Source: Thalassovita sp.
GTDB taxonomy: Bacteria > Pseudomonadota > Alphaproteobacteria > Rhodobacterales > Rhodobacteraceae
DNA: 45,223 nt
Assembly (NCBI GenBank): GCA_029212905.1
Contig: JARGPB010000023.1
Location: forward strand, 1-45,223
Reading direction: 5' to 3'
Positions within the stretch are counted from its first letter, which is position 1. Each line of letters starts with the position of its first letter. The notes under the pieces are model-generated. The model was not told where the DNA came from, ran no database searches, and saw only the letters and a program-made list of their open reading frames with translations. The position numbers and the translations under genes were made by a program. Positions 8,464 through 16,745 of the stretch are shown here, in pieces.

Positions 8464-8492
8464 GTTTGGGATCTCCGTGTTGGGTGAGGGGG

Positions 8493-9464
8493 TTAGGTTT
8501 CGCCCAAAGCGACGAGGGCAATTTCGCCGCTCCAGTATTCGCGTAGGCGCTCAGCGGCCTGCCAGGCGCGCAGTCCCGAACGGCAGGCCAGAACGACGCG
8601 CAGGTTTGCGGGCGGGGTCGGGCTGGACGGGGTGAAATCCGGCACGGTCAGGCGTGTAGCTCTGGGTAGGGTCGGGCCGGGCTCTGTCGGGGCGCGCAGG
8701 TCGATCACGTGATCCACGGCAACGATTTGGCTGGACGCGATAAAGGCAGGGCCAGCCTCGGGCGCGGCGACACCATCAAAGCGAAACCCGCCAAAGCGCA
8801 GCGCAGCAGCATCATAGGTGATCAACTGCCCCAGCGGTGAAGGCGTGGCGCGGGTCAGCACGGCAATGGCCATCTGCGCCTGTAGCGCGCCAATCACCCC
8901 CACCGAGGGCCCCAACACCCCGTCGGCATCACAACTGCCCAACCTGTCGGGCAGGTCGGGGAACACGGCGCGCAGCCCGGGCGCATCGCCGCAGAAACCG
9001 CCGCAATAGCCCTCGGTGCCGACCACCGAGGCCGCGATCAGTGGCAGGCTCAGAGCTGTGCAAGTGTCGCTGGCCACATAGCTTGCGGCGAAACTGTCGG
9101 CGCAATCCAGCACCAGATTCATTTCGGCGCACAGGCCGGTGGCATTGGCCGGGTCAAAGCGTTCCTGGATCGGCTCTAGCTGGCATTCGGGGTTCAACTG
9201 GGCCATGTGATATTGGGCGGCCAGAACCTTGGGGGTGTTCAGGTCCGAATGGCGAAACAGGGTCTGCCGATGCAGATTCGATATGGACACATGATCCGCG
9301 TCCACCAGTCGGATATGGCCCACGCCTGCTCCCACCAGGTATTGCAGCACCGGTGCGGCCAGCCCGCCAGCACCGATGACCAGCACCTTCGCAGCCCGTA
9401 GCTTGGCGTGACCCGAGGCGCCCAAACTGGGCACAGCGATCTGTCGGGCATACCTGTCCGTCAT
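8493..9464 (-). CDS. thiF: ThiF-type adenylyltransferase with C-terminal rhodanese-like domain
   Basis: 323 residues. The N-terminal E1-like domain has an ATP-binding glycine loop (VLVIGAGGLAAPVLQYL), the VDADHVSISNLHRQ motif and DCADSF. It adenylates the C-terminal Gly of ThiS. The C-terminal 60 residues form a rhodanese-like segment with the active loop CRSGLRA (Cys 294), which could supply sulfur. The usual CxxC zinc pair before the FP motif is replaced (APGLRAVFPDLP), although a later Cys remains, so the structural zinc site may be absent. It overlaps thiE by 4 nt. Confidence 0.88.
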   Translation of the reverse strand: MTDRYARQIAVPSLGASGHAKLRAAKVLVIGAGGLAAPVLQYLVGAGVGHIRLVDADHVSISNLHRQTLFRHSDLNTPKVLAAQYHMAQLNPECQLEPIQERFDPANATGLCAEMNLVLDCADSFAASYVASDTCTALSLPLIAASVVGTEGYCGGFCGDAPGLRAVFPDLPDRLGSCDADGVLGPSVGVIGALQAQMAIAVLTRATPSPLGQLITYDAAALRFGGFRFDGVAAPEAGPAFIASSQIVAVDHVIDLRAPTEPGPTLPRATRLTVPDFTPSSPTPPANLRVVLACRSGLRAWQAAERLREYWSGEIALVALGET

Positions 9465-10057
9465 TGCGTCGCCCTAAGCCAAGCACGGACGCGGGCTTCG
9501 GGGGTGTCGTGCAACGTGATGTCCGTGACCGCAGCGACCACATCCGCCCCCGCCGCAAAGGCCCCAGCGGCGCGTTCAATCGACATGCCTCCGATGGCAA
9601 TCAAGGGAGTGTCGCCGATCAGTGCCTTCCATTTTGTAAGTTTTTCAATGCCTTGTTCGTGCCACTTCATCTTTTTCAGGATTGTCGGATACACCGGACC
9701 CAAGGCGATATAGTCCGGGCCGAGCGCCAGAGCGCGGGCCAGTTCTGCCTTGTCATGTGTGGAAACGCCCAGCTTCAGCCCGGCGGCGCGGATGGCTGTC
9801 AAATCGGCGGTGTCCAGATCCTCTTGACCCAGATGCAGCCAATCACAGCCCAGCTCGATCGCCAGTTCCCAATGGTCATTGACCACCAGAATGGCCCCGT
9901 GTTGGCGGCACAGATCGCGGGCTTCGGTCAGTTGAGCGCGCAGCACATCCTGAGGCTGATCCTTGATCCGCAGTTGCACCAGTTTCACGCCCAAAGGCAG
10001 CATTCGCCGGAGCCATGAAACATCATCGAAGATCGGATAGAACGCAGGCAGGCTCAT
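9461..10057 (-). CDS. thiE: thiamine phosphate synthase
   Basis: 198 residues, a compact TIM-barrel enzyme that joins HMP pyrophosphate and thiazole phosphate to thiamine monophosphate. Visible motifs are VQLRIKD (phosphate/pyrimidine binding), LVVNDHWELA, WLHLGQEDLD, LGVSTH, IALGPVYPT and IAIGGM. It overlaps thiG and thiF by 4 nt on either side. Slightly short compared with many ThiE proteins (about 210) but all catalytic motifs are there. Confidence 0.93.
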   Translation of the reverse strand: MSLPAFYPIFDDVSWLRRMLPLGVKLVQLRIKDQPQDVLRAQLTEARDLCRQHGAILVVNDHWELAIELGCDWLHLGQEDLDTADLTAIRAAGLKLGVSTHDKAELARALALGPDYIALGPVYPTILKKMKWHEQGIEKLTKWKALIGDTPLIAIGGMSIERAAGAFAAGADVVAAVTDITLHDTPEARVRAWLRATQ

Positions 10058-10827
10058 GACAGCACCGCCTGTCCCAGAACGGGGGTCGAGGGGGCGGCCA
10101 TGTCGCGCGGAGACATCGGATCGGCAGCATAGGCCATGGCGCCTGCCTCGACCGCGCGGGCAAAGGCTTGGGCCATGACAACAGGATCGCCTGCTTGTGC
10201 AACGGCGGTGTTCAGCAAGACGGAATCAAAGCCCAGCTCCATCGCGTGGGCGGCCTGACTGGGCAGGCCCAGCCCCGCGTCCACCACCAGCGGCGTATCG
10301 GGGAAATGCGCGCGCAGGCTGCGCAGCCCGTAGATGTTGTTCAACCCCAGCCCAGTGCCAATGGGCGCACCCCAAGGCATCAGAACCTCGCATCCGGCCT
10401 CTTGCAGGCGGTCGCACAGCACCAGATCCTCGGTGCAATAGGGAAAGACCTGAAACCCGTCCTCGGACAGGATGCGGGCGGCCTCGACCAGACCAAAGGG
10501 GTCGGGTTGCAGAGTGTCGGCATGACCGATCACTTCGAGCTTGATCCAGGGGGTATCGAACAGTTCGCGGGCCATATGGGCCGTGGTGACGGCCTCGCGG
10601 ACCGAATGGCAGCCCGCCGTGTTGGGCAGCAGCGCGACGTTCAATTCGCGTATCAGGTCCCAGAAATCCTGCCCTGCCTGTTCGCCACCAGATTCGCGCC
10701 GCACCGAAACCGTTGCAATCCCGGCGCCCGACTGACGAAAGGCTTGCGCCAGAATGGCGGGCGAGGGGTATTGCGCTGTGCCCAGCATCATCCGGGATGT
10801 AATCTGAGTTCCATAGAATGTCGGCAT
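10054..10827 (-). CDS. thiG: thiazole synthase
   Basis: 257 residues from the start at 10827, chosen because the family begins with a short strand before the conserved SRMMLGTAQYPS. Family features are SVRRES, LLPNTAGC, KLEVIGH, the LMPWGAPIGTG loop, VDAGLGLPSQAAHAMELG and the DSVLLNTAVAQA segment. ThiG condenses deoxyxylulose phosphate, dehydroglycine and ThiS thiocarboxylate to the thiazole. It starts 1 nt after the thiS stop and overlaps thiE by 4 nt. The dehydroglycine donor here is probably ThiO, encoded upstream. Confidence 0.94.
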   Translation of the reverse strand: MPTFYGTQITSRMMLGTAQYPSPAILAQAFRQSGAGIATVSVRRESGGEQAGQDFWDLIRELNVALLPNTAGCHSVREAVTTAHMARELFDTPWIKLEVIGHADTLQPDPFGLVEAARILSEDGFQVFPYCTEDLVLCDRLQEAGCEVLMPWGAPIGTGLGLNNIYGLRSLRAHFPDTPLVVDAGLGLPSQAAHAMELGFDSVLLNTAVAQAGDPVVMAQAFARAVEAGAMAYAADPMSPRDMAAPSTPVLGQAVLS

Positions 10828-10828
10828 C

Positions 10829-11026
10829 TCAGCCTCCTTGTCTGGGGGCGACAATCTCGATCCGGTCGCCGGGGTGGATGGTATGGGTGGCACGGGCGGT
10901 GGCCGGTACGAACTGTTCGTTCACCGCTGTGGCGACCTTGGCGTTGGCATGTCCGGCTTGCTCCAGCGCGTCGGCCAATGTGGTTCCGGTAAATTCCGTG
11001 GGGGTGCCGTTAATTGTGATCGTCAT
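10829..11026 (-). CDS. thiS: sulfur carrier protein ThiS
   Basis: 65 residues with the ubiquitin-like pattern and the obligatory C-terminal Gly-Gly (VAPRQGG). ThiF adenylates this tail and it becomes a thiocarboxylate that donates sulfur to ThiG. The start lies within the 3' end of thiO (17-nt overlap), and the gene is followed almost directly by thiG. The small size and position are diagnostic. Confidence 0.93.
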   Translation of the reverse strand: MTITINGTPTEFTGTTLADALEQAGHANAKVATAVNEQFVPATARATHTIHPGDRIEIVAPRQGG

Positions 11027-11990
11027 GCCAAAGCTCCGGTTTTGTGCCTGTGTCCAAATAATCGCCCATCATCTGCGCCATGGCGGGGGCCAGCAGATAT
11101 CCGTGCCGGAACAGACCGTTGACGTACAAACGGTCGCCGATCCGGCCGATCCGAGGCAGGTTGTCAGGGAAAGCCGGGCGCGCATCGACGCCGATTTCCA
11201 GCAACTCGGACTCGCCAAAGGCTGGGTGCAGCGCATAGGCCGCGTTCAGCAGTTCCATGATGGATCGCACCGCCGCCCGGTCGCGCTGGCCGCTTTCGAT
11301 CTGGGTGGCTCCCAGCATGAAAACCCCGTCGCCGCGCGGCACGATATACAACGGAAACCGAGGGTGCAGCAGCCGCACGGGGCGATCGAGCTGGACATCG
11401 GGGGCCCGCAGAATGACCATCTCGCCTTTGACGCCGCGCAAGTCTTTCAGCATGTCGCGCGCGGCCAAGCCACGGCAATCAATCAGCTGGCCCGTCGGGG
11501 AGGTATCGGTCGCGAAGGTGACGCCGCTCTTTTCCAGCCGGTCGCGTAGGGAAATCAGGGTATGGCGCGGGTTCAGGTGAGATTCGCCCTGCATATGCAG
11601 CGCGCGGGCGAACCTCTCGCCCAGTTGCGGCTCGAGCTTGATCAATGCCGTGCGATCCAAGGTGGTGTGGTTCTGCGTGCGTCGGGCAAAGCGGTCCAGC
11701 TCTTGCCTGTCGCGCCCCAAGGCCACAGCGACCGAGCCGCGGTACTGGACCTCGGCTCCCTGCGCCTGCCACCAGCGCGCAGCGTCGCGGCCCAGACGGA
11801 CCACAGGTTCCTCGGCGGTTGCGCCTTCGCATTCGGGGGCCAGCATTCCACCGGCCCACCACGAACAGCCATGTGCGTCGGGGGCGCCTGCCGGGTCAAT
11901 CACGCAGACGTCATAGCCACGCCCGGACAGTTCTGCCGCGACGCACAGACCAGCCACGCCGCTGCCCAGGATGGTGACGGGGCCGCTCAT
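11010..11990 (-). CDS. thiO: glycine oxidase ThiO
   Basis: 326 residues from the start at 11990, which begins the FAD-binding Rossmann motif (VTILGSGVAGLCVAAEL, then DPAG). Later motifs include the SWWAGGMLAPE segment and a C-terminal LYVNGLFRHGYLLAPAMA typical of ThiO. The enzyme oxidises glycine to iminoglycine, the nitrogen/carbon donor for the aerobic thiazole pathway used by alphaproteobacteria. It overlaps thiD by 4 nt and thiS by 17 nt. Confidence 0.92.
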   Translation of the reverse strand: MSGPVTILGSGVAGLCVAAELSGRGYDVCVIDPAGAPDAHGCSWWAGGMLAPECEGATAEEPVVRLGRDAARWWQAQGAEVQYRGSVAVALGRDRQELDRFARRTQNHTTLDRTALIKLEPQLGERFARALHMQGESHLNPRHTLISLRDRLEKSGVTFATDTSPTGQLIDCRGLAARDMLKDLRGVKGEMVILRAPDVQLDRPVRLLHPRFPLYIVPRGDGVFMLGATQIESGQRDRAAVRSIMELLNAAYALHPAFGESELLEIGVDARPAFPDNLPRIGRIGDRLYVNGLFRHGYLLAPAMAQMMGDYLDTGTKPELWHDDHN

Positions 11991-12784
11991 GACCACACCG
12001 CGTGGAAATGATGAACCGGGCCGTGCCCGTGGCCGATTTCCAACCCGTCGGCAGCCCGGATCGCGCTGTGCAGCCAGCCGTGTGCCTGATCCACGGCCTG
12101 CGGCAAATTCAGCCCTCTGGCCAGGCCCGCAGCAATGGCCGAGGACATGCTGCATCCAGTCCCATGGGTGTTGATCGTGTCAATCCGCGGGGCGCGCAGG
12201 GGCAGGGTGTCCTGGGCCGAGATCAACCAATCGGTACAGATGTCGCCTGCGCCATGTCCGCCTTTCATCAAAACCGCCTGGGGCCCCATTTTCAAAAGCT
12301 GCTGGCCTTGTTCCCACAGTTCTGTATCGGTTTGTGCAGGGTGGGTGTTCAGCAGGCGGGCGGCCTCGGGGATATTGGGGGTCAGGATTTGAGCGCGGGG
12401 GATCAGATGGTCCTGCAACGCCTGAACCGAGGCATCGGGCAATAGTGCAGCGCCGGATTTCGCCACCATCACCGGGTCCAGCACGATAGGGCCGTCAAAT
12501 TCAAAAAGCGCCTGTGCCACAGCCGCCACCAGCTCGGGCGAGCCCAACATGCCGATCTTGATCGCATGGACGTCAATGTCCGATAAAACGGCTTCGATCT
12601 GGGCCGTGACGATTTTCACCGGGATCGGATGCACGGCCGTCACCGAGGTGGTGTTTTGCGCGGTCACGGCGGTGATCACGCTGCATCCATAGACACCCAG
12701 CGCCGAGAATGACTTCAGATCGGCCTGAATGCCCGCGCCGCCGCCGCTGTCGGATCCTGCAATGGTAAGCGCTGTTGCAGCCAT
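11987..12784 (-). CDS. thiD: hydroxymethylpyrimidine/phosphomethylpyrimidine kinase
   Basis: 265 residues, start at 12784. The ribokinase-like motifs are present: ALTIAGSDSGGGAGIQADLKSF, TAVTAQNT, LDPVMVAKSG and the anion-hole segment DTINTHGTGCSMSSAIAAGLA. ThiD phosphorylates HMP twice to HMP-PP. It is the first gene behind the TPP riboswitch, about 65 nt downstream, and overlaps thiO. Being first suits an operon that relies on salvaged pyrimidine, since no thiC is in the window. Confidence 0.94.
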   Translation of the reverse strand: MAATALTIAGSDSGGGAGIQADLKSFSALGVYGCSVITAVTAQNTTSVTAVHPIPVKIVTAQIEAVLSDIDVHAIKIGMLGSPELVAAVAQALFEFDGPIVLDPVMVAKSGAALLPDASVQALQDHLIPRAQILTPNIPEAARLLNTHPAQTDTELWEQGQQLLKMGPQAVLMKGGHGAGDICTDWLISAQDTLPLRAPRIDTINTHGTGCSMSSAIAAGLARGLNLPQAVDQAHGWLHSAIRAADGLEIGHGHGPVHHFHAVWS

Positions 12785-12847
12785 GGTTCTCTTCCGTTTT
12801 TTGGGGTCGGAACGGAAGAGAAAACAGGTGTACGCACAGCAATCGCG

Positions 12848-12937
12848 TTCGGCTCTGTTTCCTCCGCCGGTCCTAACCGGTTCAGGTTCAATGGGTTTGC
12901 GCAAGCATCTCAGCCCCTAGGGGCACCCCAACAGATT
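12848..12937 (-). promoter_or_regulatory. TPP riboswitch (THI element)
   Basis: Read on the minus strand, the leader of thiD has all conserved TPP aptamer blocks: GGGGTGCC, GGCTGAGA, then ACCCATTGAACCTGA, followed by CCGGTTAGGACCGG and GGAGGAAACAGAG. The aptamer ends about 60 nt before the thiD start, so the expression platform lies at about 12785-12847. No strong terminator hairpin is obvious there, so control of translation initiation is more likely than attenuation. It should switch the whole operon off when thiamine pyrophosphate is plentiful. Confidence 0.95.
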
Positions 12938-12948
12938 AGGCATTGTTT

Positions 12949-13150
12949 AGATGGGATCTGCTTTCGCGTCAAACATATGCGCCTTGCGCAGATCGAAAGT
13001 CACAGAGATCGTCGCGCCTGAGAGGAGTATGACCTGTCACTGTGCGTGGATATTGATCAACTGGCAGCCCAGCATGGCATTGACGATTGTGTCGCTGTCC
13101 AGAGATTCAAGGCAATGGACCGTTACCAGCGCCTTTCGTCGATGCGAGTG
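12949..13150 (-). pseudogene. C-terminal remnant of a sugar ABC transporter ATPase
   Basis: The minus strand reads LESLDSDTIVNAMLGCQLIN, an in-frame TGA, then SGATISVTFDLRKAHMFDA and a TAA at 12949. This resembles the C-terminal TOBE/OB region of UgpC/MalK-type ATPases, which end in a D-x-x-x-x-H-x-F-D pattern. No Walker motifs or upstream part exist. It is a decayed tail lying immediately upstream of the TPP riboswitch. The match is by eye and short. Confidence 0.45.
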
Positions 13151-13299
13151 AGTTGATATCGCTCGCCACTTAAGTGGTCCAAAGGTCACCCCCTGTCCGA
13201 GCTGTATTTGGATCATCAGGCCGAATATGATGGCGGGATTCCCGGCACGTATGAACGCCGCGCAAATGGGTGTAGTCCGAAATTTCAGGGTGGGCAGGC
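13151..13299. other. intergenic stretch, possible coding debris
   Basis: On the plus strand a frame without start reads LSELYLDHQAEYDGGIPGTY followed by ERRANGCSPKFQ, which is protein-like but belongs to nothing I recognise. It lies between the ATPase remnant and the histidine kinase. No terminator-like hairpin was found for the kinase transcript that ends at 13300. Confidence 0.3.
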
Positions 13300-15531
13300 T
13301 TAGGCCCGGCGCGTTTCAGCCACAGGGGACGATCGGGGGCGCCGCAGAAAATCGCGCAGTCGCGACGGATCAATCGGTTTGTAAATAAGCGGCAGGCTGG
13401 CGCGCGCACAATTTTGCACCAGTTCAGCCGAGCGGTTGGCCGAGATTATGCACGCCGGGATATCGCCCTTGCGCGCGCGCAATCGGCGCACCGCATCCAG
13501 CCCGTCTTCGCCATTGTCCAGTTGGTAATCTGCTACGATGATATCCGGGCTCAGGTCGATTTCGTCCAGCAGATCCAGTGCTTCCTGGCAGCTCTTGCAG
13601 GTCAGAACGTCGACGCTCCATTGTTCCATGGTGATGGTCAGCGCGTTGCGCAGCTCGTCGTCATTTTCGATCAATAGCACGACCAGGTTGCTGAAATCAT
13701 TTTGCAAGGCGCGTGTGTGGAAAACCGGGTTTAACGTGGGCAGCGGCTGTGTTTTGGCGCGGGGGAGCTCGACCGAGAAAACCGTGCCGCGTCCCACCTC
13801 GGAATTCAGATGCAACGGATGCTGGAGCAGGGCGCAGGCGCGCTCTACGATGGCCAGGCCCAGCCCCATGCCGTCTGCGGCGCTGGCGGTCGCGTTCAGG
13901 CGCTGGAACTCTCCGAAAATGGTGTCTTGTTCGTCTTCGGCGATGCCGGGGCCGGTGTCCCAGACCTCGACCCGGACTTTGTTGGGCAGATTGCGCACGC
14001 CCACCAGCACCTTGCCCGAAGTCGTATAGCGCACCGCATTCGAAATCAGGTTTTGCAGGATGCGTTGCAGATAGGTGGCATCGCTGGCGACGCGGACACT
14101 GGTGGGTACCAGACGGAAATCCAGCCCTTTCGTGCGGCCTTGCGGTCCCAGTTCGTCCCCCAATTGATGCAGCATCATGCCCAGATCAACCGTCGAGATA
14201 TGCGTGTTGGCGAGCCCTGAATCCAGTTTTGAGATGTCCAGCAGCGCACCTAGGATGTTCTCGACACTTTGCAGGGCGCTGCTGGCCTTGGTCAGCAGTG
14301 TATGAGGCTCGGTTTCCTGGATGTCCTGCTCTAACGAGGCGAGATACAGTTTGGCCGCTGACAAGGGTTGCAACAGATCGTGGCTGGCGGCCGCCACAAA
14401 GCGCGACTTCGAGGCATTGGCACGCTCGGCCTCGGACAGGGCATCCTCCAGTTCGAGAGTGCGCTCAAAGACGCGGTGCTCTAGCGTTTCCTTGGTTTCG
14501 GTCATCGCGCGGATCGCCATCCGCTCGGATGTGATGTCAGTAAAGCTGATCACAAAACCGTTGTCGGGCATTTCCTGCATGAACACGGCCAGGGTCAGGT
14601 CCAGCCCTCGCTGCATTTCAAAGGACATCGGGGTCCGGTCGATTTTGCCGTCTGACCAATCAATCACCTGGTCCAGCGTTACCCCATGCGAGAACGTATA
14701 GTCCCCGCGGAAATGGTTGCACATTGTGCTGAAATTGCTGCCAAGATGGAACCGTTTTACCTGGACCGACAGCAATTCGCTGACCCGGTGGTTCCAGCCC
14801 ACCAGACGGCCGAAACTGTCAAAGATGCACACACCTTGTTTCAGGTGTTCAAGCGTGGCGCGGATCAGGCGCGCCTGATCGTCAATCAGGCGTTCGCGTT
14901 CTTGACGCTCCAGCCGGACAATATCTGTTACGTCGGTTTGCAGGATAACGGTGCCGCCGGATTGCGTCCGGTGTTCCGAGACCTGAATCCAGCGCTTACC
15001 CGTCAGACGGACGTTAAAGATGACGCTGTTGTCCTTGTGCCGTTCCATACGGCGGGCTTCCCATTGCTCGGGCGTTTCCGAGGGGGGCAGGGACAGAAAC
15101 CGGCTGCGGCTGACGGTCCGCACATAGTCGCGAAACAATAGCCCCGGTTTCAGCGCATCGCGGATGTCGCCCATGTACATGCCAAAGCGGCTGTTGCACA
15201 TGACCATGGTTTCCTCGGCGTTGAACAGCGCAAAGCCCTCTTGGACAGTTTCGATCGCATTGGCCAGGTCGGCACGGGCGGCCTCGGTCTCTTGATTGGC
15301 GATGGCCAGTTTGGCGTTGGATTCGTTCAGCAGATCCAGCGCACGTTCCAGATCACGGGTTCGGGCGCGGACTTCTTCTTCCAGCATGACAGCACGCTGG
15401 AACTGAGCATAGGCCACGCCGGAACTGTCCGTGTCCTGCTCGACCCGCCGCATCAACGTCGAGACGATTTTCAACAGTTTTTCGTTTTGCCGTTCCAGGC
15501 TGTCACGGTCGTTGATCAGGCCATTCAGCAC
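13300..15531 (-). CDS. hybrid sensor histidine kinase (two PAS, REC)
   Basis: 743 residues, no membrane segment, so probably a cytoplasmic sensor. In order: coiled coil (about 1-90), PAS domain (about 91-205), second PAS (about 222-335), coiled coil (340-375), dimerisation/phosphoacceptor motif SHDLLQPL (His 384), HATPase with NLISNAVRYT (N494/N498), DTGPGI (525-530) and GMGLGLAI (554-561), then a receiver with Asp 668 (IIVADYQLDNGEDG) and Lys 718. The layout fits the NahK/ErcS'-like kinases that act with LuxR-type regulators in PQQ alcohol oxidation. It starts 4 nt after the FIST gene, and the regulator is next upstream, so the three genes form one signalling operon. Confidence 0.87.
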   Translation of the reverse strand: MLNGLINDRDSLERQNEKLLKIVSTLMRRVEQDTDSSGVAYAQFQRAVMLEEEVRARTRDLERALDLLNESNAKLAIANQETEAARADLANAIETVQEGFALFNAEETMVMCNSRFGMYMGDIRDALKPGLLFRDYVRTVSRSRFLSLPPSETPEQWEARRMERHKDNSVIFNVRLTGKRWIQVSEHRTQSGGTVILQTDVTDIVRLERQERERLIDDQARLIRATLEHLKQGVCIFDSFGRLVGWNHRVSELLSVQVKRFHLGSNFSTMCNHFRGDYTFSHGVTLDQVIDWSDGKIDRTPMSFEMQRGLDLTLAVFMQEMPDNGFVISFTDITSERMAIRAMTETKETLEHRVFERTLELEDALSEAERANASKSRFVAAASHDLLQPLSAAKLYLASLEQDIQETEPHTLLTKASSALQSVENILGALLDISKLDSGLANTHISTVDLGMMLHQLGDELGPQGRTKGLDFRLVPTSVRVASDATYLQRILQNLISNAVRYTTSGKVLVGVRNLPNKVRVEVWDTGPGIAEDEQDTIFGEFQRLNATASAADGMGLGLAIVERACALLQHPLHLNSEVGRGTVFSVELPRAKTQPLPTLNPVFHTRALQNDFSNLVVLLIENDDELRNALTITMEQWSVDVLTCKSCQEALDLLDEIDLSPDIIVADYQLDNGEDGLDAVRRLRARKGDIPACIISANRSAELVQNCARASLPLIYKPIDPSRLRDFLRRPRSSPVAETRRA

Positions 15532-15535
15532 CGGT

Positions 15536-16705
15536 TTACCTGCCTTTCGGGGGATAGATCGCCATCCCGGTCAAAGTCTGGTTCACATGGCGCGCATTGA
15601 TCTGCTCGCCATAGGTGGACAGGCCCATCACGTTATACTTTGCCAGCACATCCGATAGTTTTCCGGCCAGCTGGGTCTGTTCTGCTTCCATCCGGCGGAA
15701 CACACAATCAAAGGCAAGGATGGCATCGGGCTGGCCTTTGGCGGTCAGCTTGGCCATCTGCCCCTCAAGGTGCGCAACCATGTCAGAGGATTCCGCCAGT
15801 GTCAGAACAACGCCCTCGTCTATGGCCGAGAAGAACACCAGATCTCCGTTCGGTTCCATACGCTGGATCGAGCGCACGTGATGTTGTCCGCCGATCCGCA
15901 CGACCACCGGATGCGCAGCAAAAGTAAAGCTGGTCAGCTGTGCCGGGTCTTTGCCCAGCAGCCGGGCATATTCAAAGGCAGCAGGTTCCGCGTTGATTTC
16001 ATGCACGATACGGCGTGCGGGATCGGCGCCGGTCACAACCATGCGCTGGTCTGTCGGGAGCAGATGGTCGGTATTAAAGACCTCGATTTCACAGTCGGTT
16101 CGGATCTGGACGACCAGGGCGGCGTTCTGTCGGGCCACGCCGTCGCACAGCACATAGGTCTCCTCGAACCTGTCACCGTCCCCGGCGCTACCGCCAAACA
16201 GAGGGACAGGGCCCACGCCCATAGACAGATGCGCGGTCAGTTCGTCCTCGTGCATTGTCAGCCCGTCCACCAGCAGCATGGCGCATTCTGACATCCAGTC
16301 CGGCGTTTCGCGGGCCATGTCGTTGCGTCCACGGATCAATTCGCTGATCAGGTCCTGATGATCATAGTTGTCCAGATCCTCGATCGGTAAAACCCGTGTG
16401 CAGAAATGCGAGCGGGGCAGGCCGACGGCGACGATCTGATTTTCGGTATAGCCTTCGCTGCACAATTCGCCGGCCGTGGTACAGCCAACAACGCGGGCCG
16501 GGGCAAAATACGCCCGCGCGTCGTCGGCAATCGTTGCGATATCAGCCGACGGGGATACGAACAGGATGACCAGATCCAGGTCCTGTGGTTTTAGGGCCTG
16601 CGCGAGCTCTTGAATGGCCCGAGGTGCCCGCGCATCAGCAAATGCCGAGCGAACGATATCGGATACACCAAGAAGCGGCCTCGCAAGGTCGCTGGAATAG
16701 TCCAT
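15536..16705 (-). CDS. FIST-domain sensory protein
   Basis: 389 residues from the start at 16705, which has a strong GGAGGAG site. It has the FIST N domain (DLDLVILFVSPSADI, RVVGCTTAGELCSEGYTENQ) and FIST C domain (ALVVQIRTDCEIEVFNTDH, FAHPVV-like segment, DAILAFDCVFRRME, YNVMGLSTYGEQ). FIST domains are predicted small-ligand sensors that feed signalling proteins. No signal peptide is visible. The gene sits between the response regulator and the hybrid kinase, suggesting it presents a ligand signal to that kinase. What it senses is unknown; an alcohol or its oxidation product would fit the locus. Confidence 0.85.
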   Translation of the reverse strand: MDYSSDLARPLLGVSDIVRSAFADARAPRAIQELAQALKPQDLDLVILFVSPSADIATIADDARAYFAPARVVGCTTAGELCSEGYTENQIVAVGLPRSHFCTRVLPIEDLDNYDHQDLISELIRGRNDMARETPDWMSECAMLLVDGLTMHEDELTAHLSMGVGPVPLFGGSAGDGDRFEETYVLCDGVARQNAALVVQIRTDCEIEVFNTDHLLPTDQRMVVTGADPARRIVHEINAEPAAFEYARLLGKDPAQLTSFTFAAHPVVVRIGGQHHVRSIQRMEPNGDLVFFSAIDEGVVLTLAESSDMVAHLEGQMAKLTAKGQPDAILAFDCVFRRMEAEQTQLAGKLSDVLAKYNVMGLSTYGEQINARHVNQTLTGMAIYPPKGR

Positions 16706-16745
16706 CAGGTTCTCCTCCCGCAATCACCTGACGATGGTACGCGCC

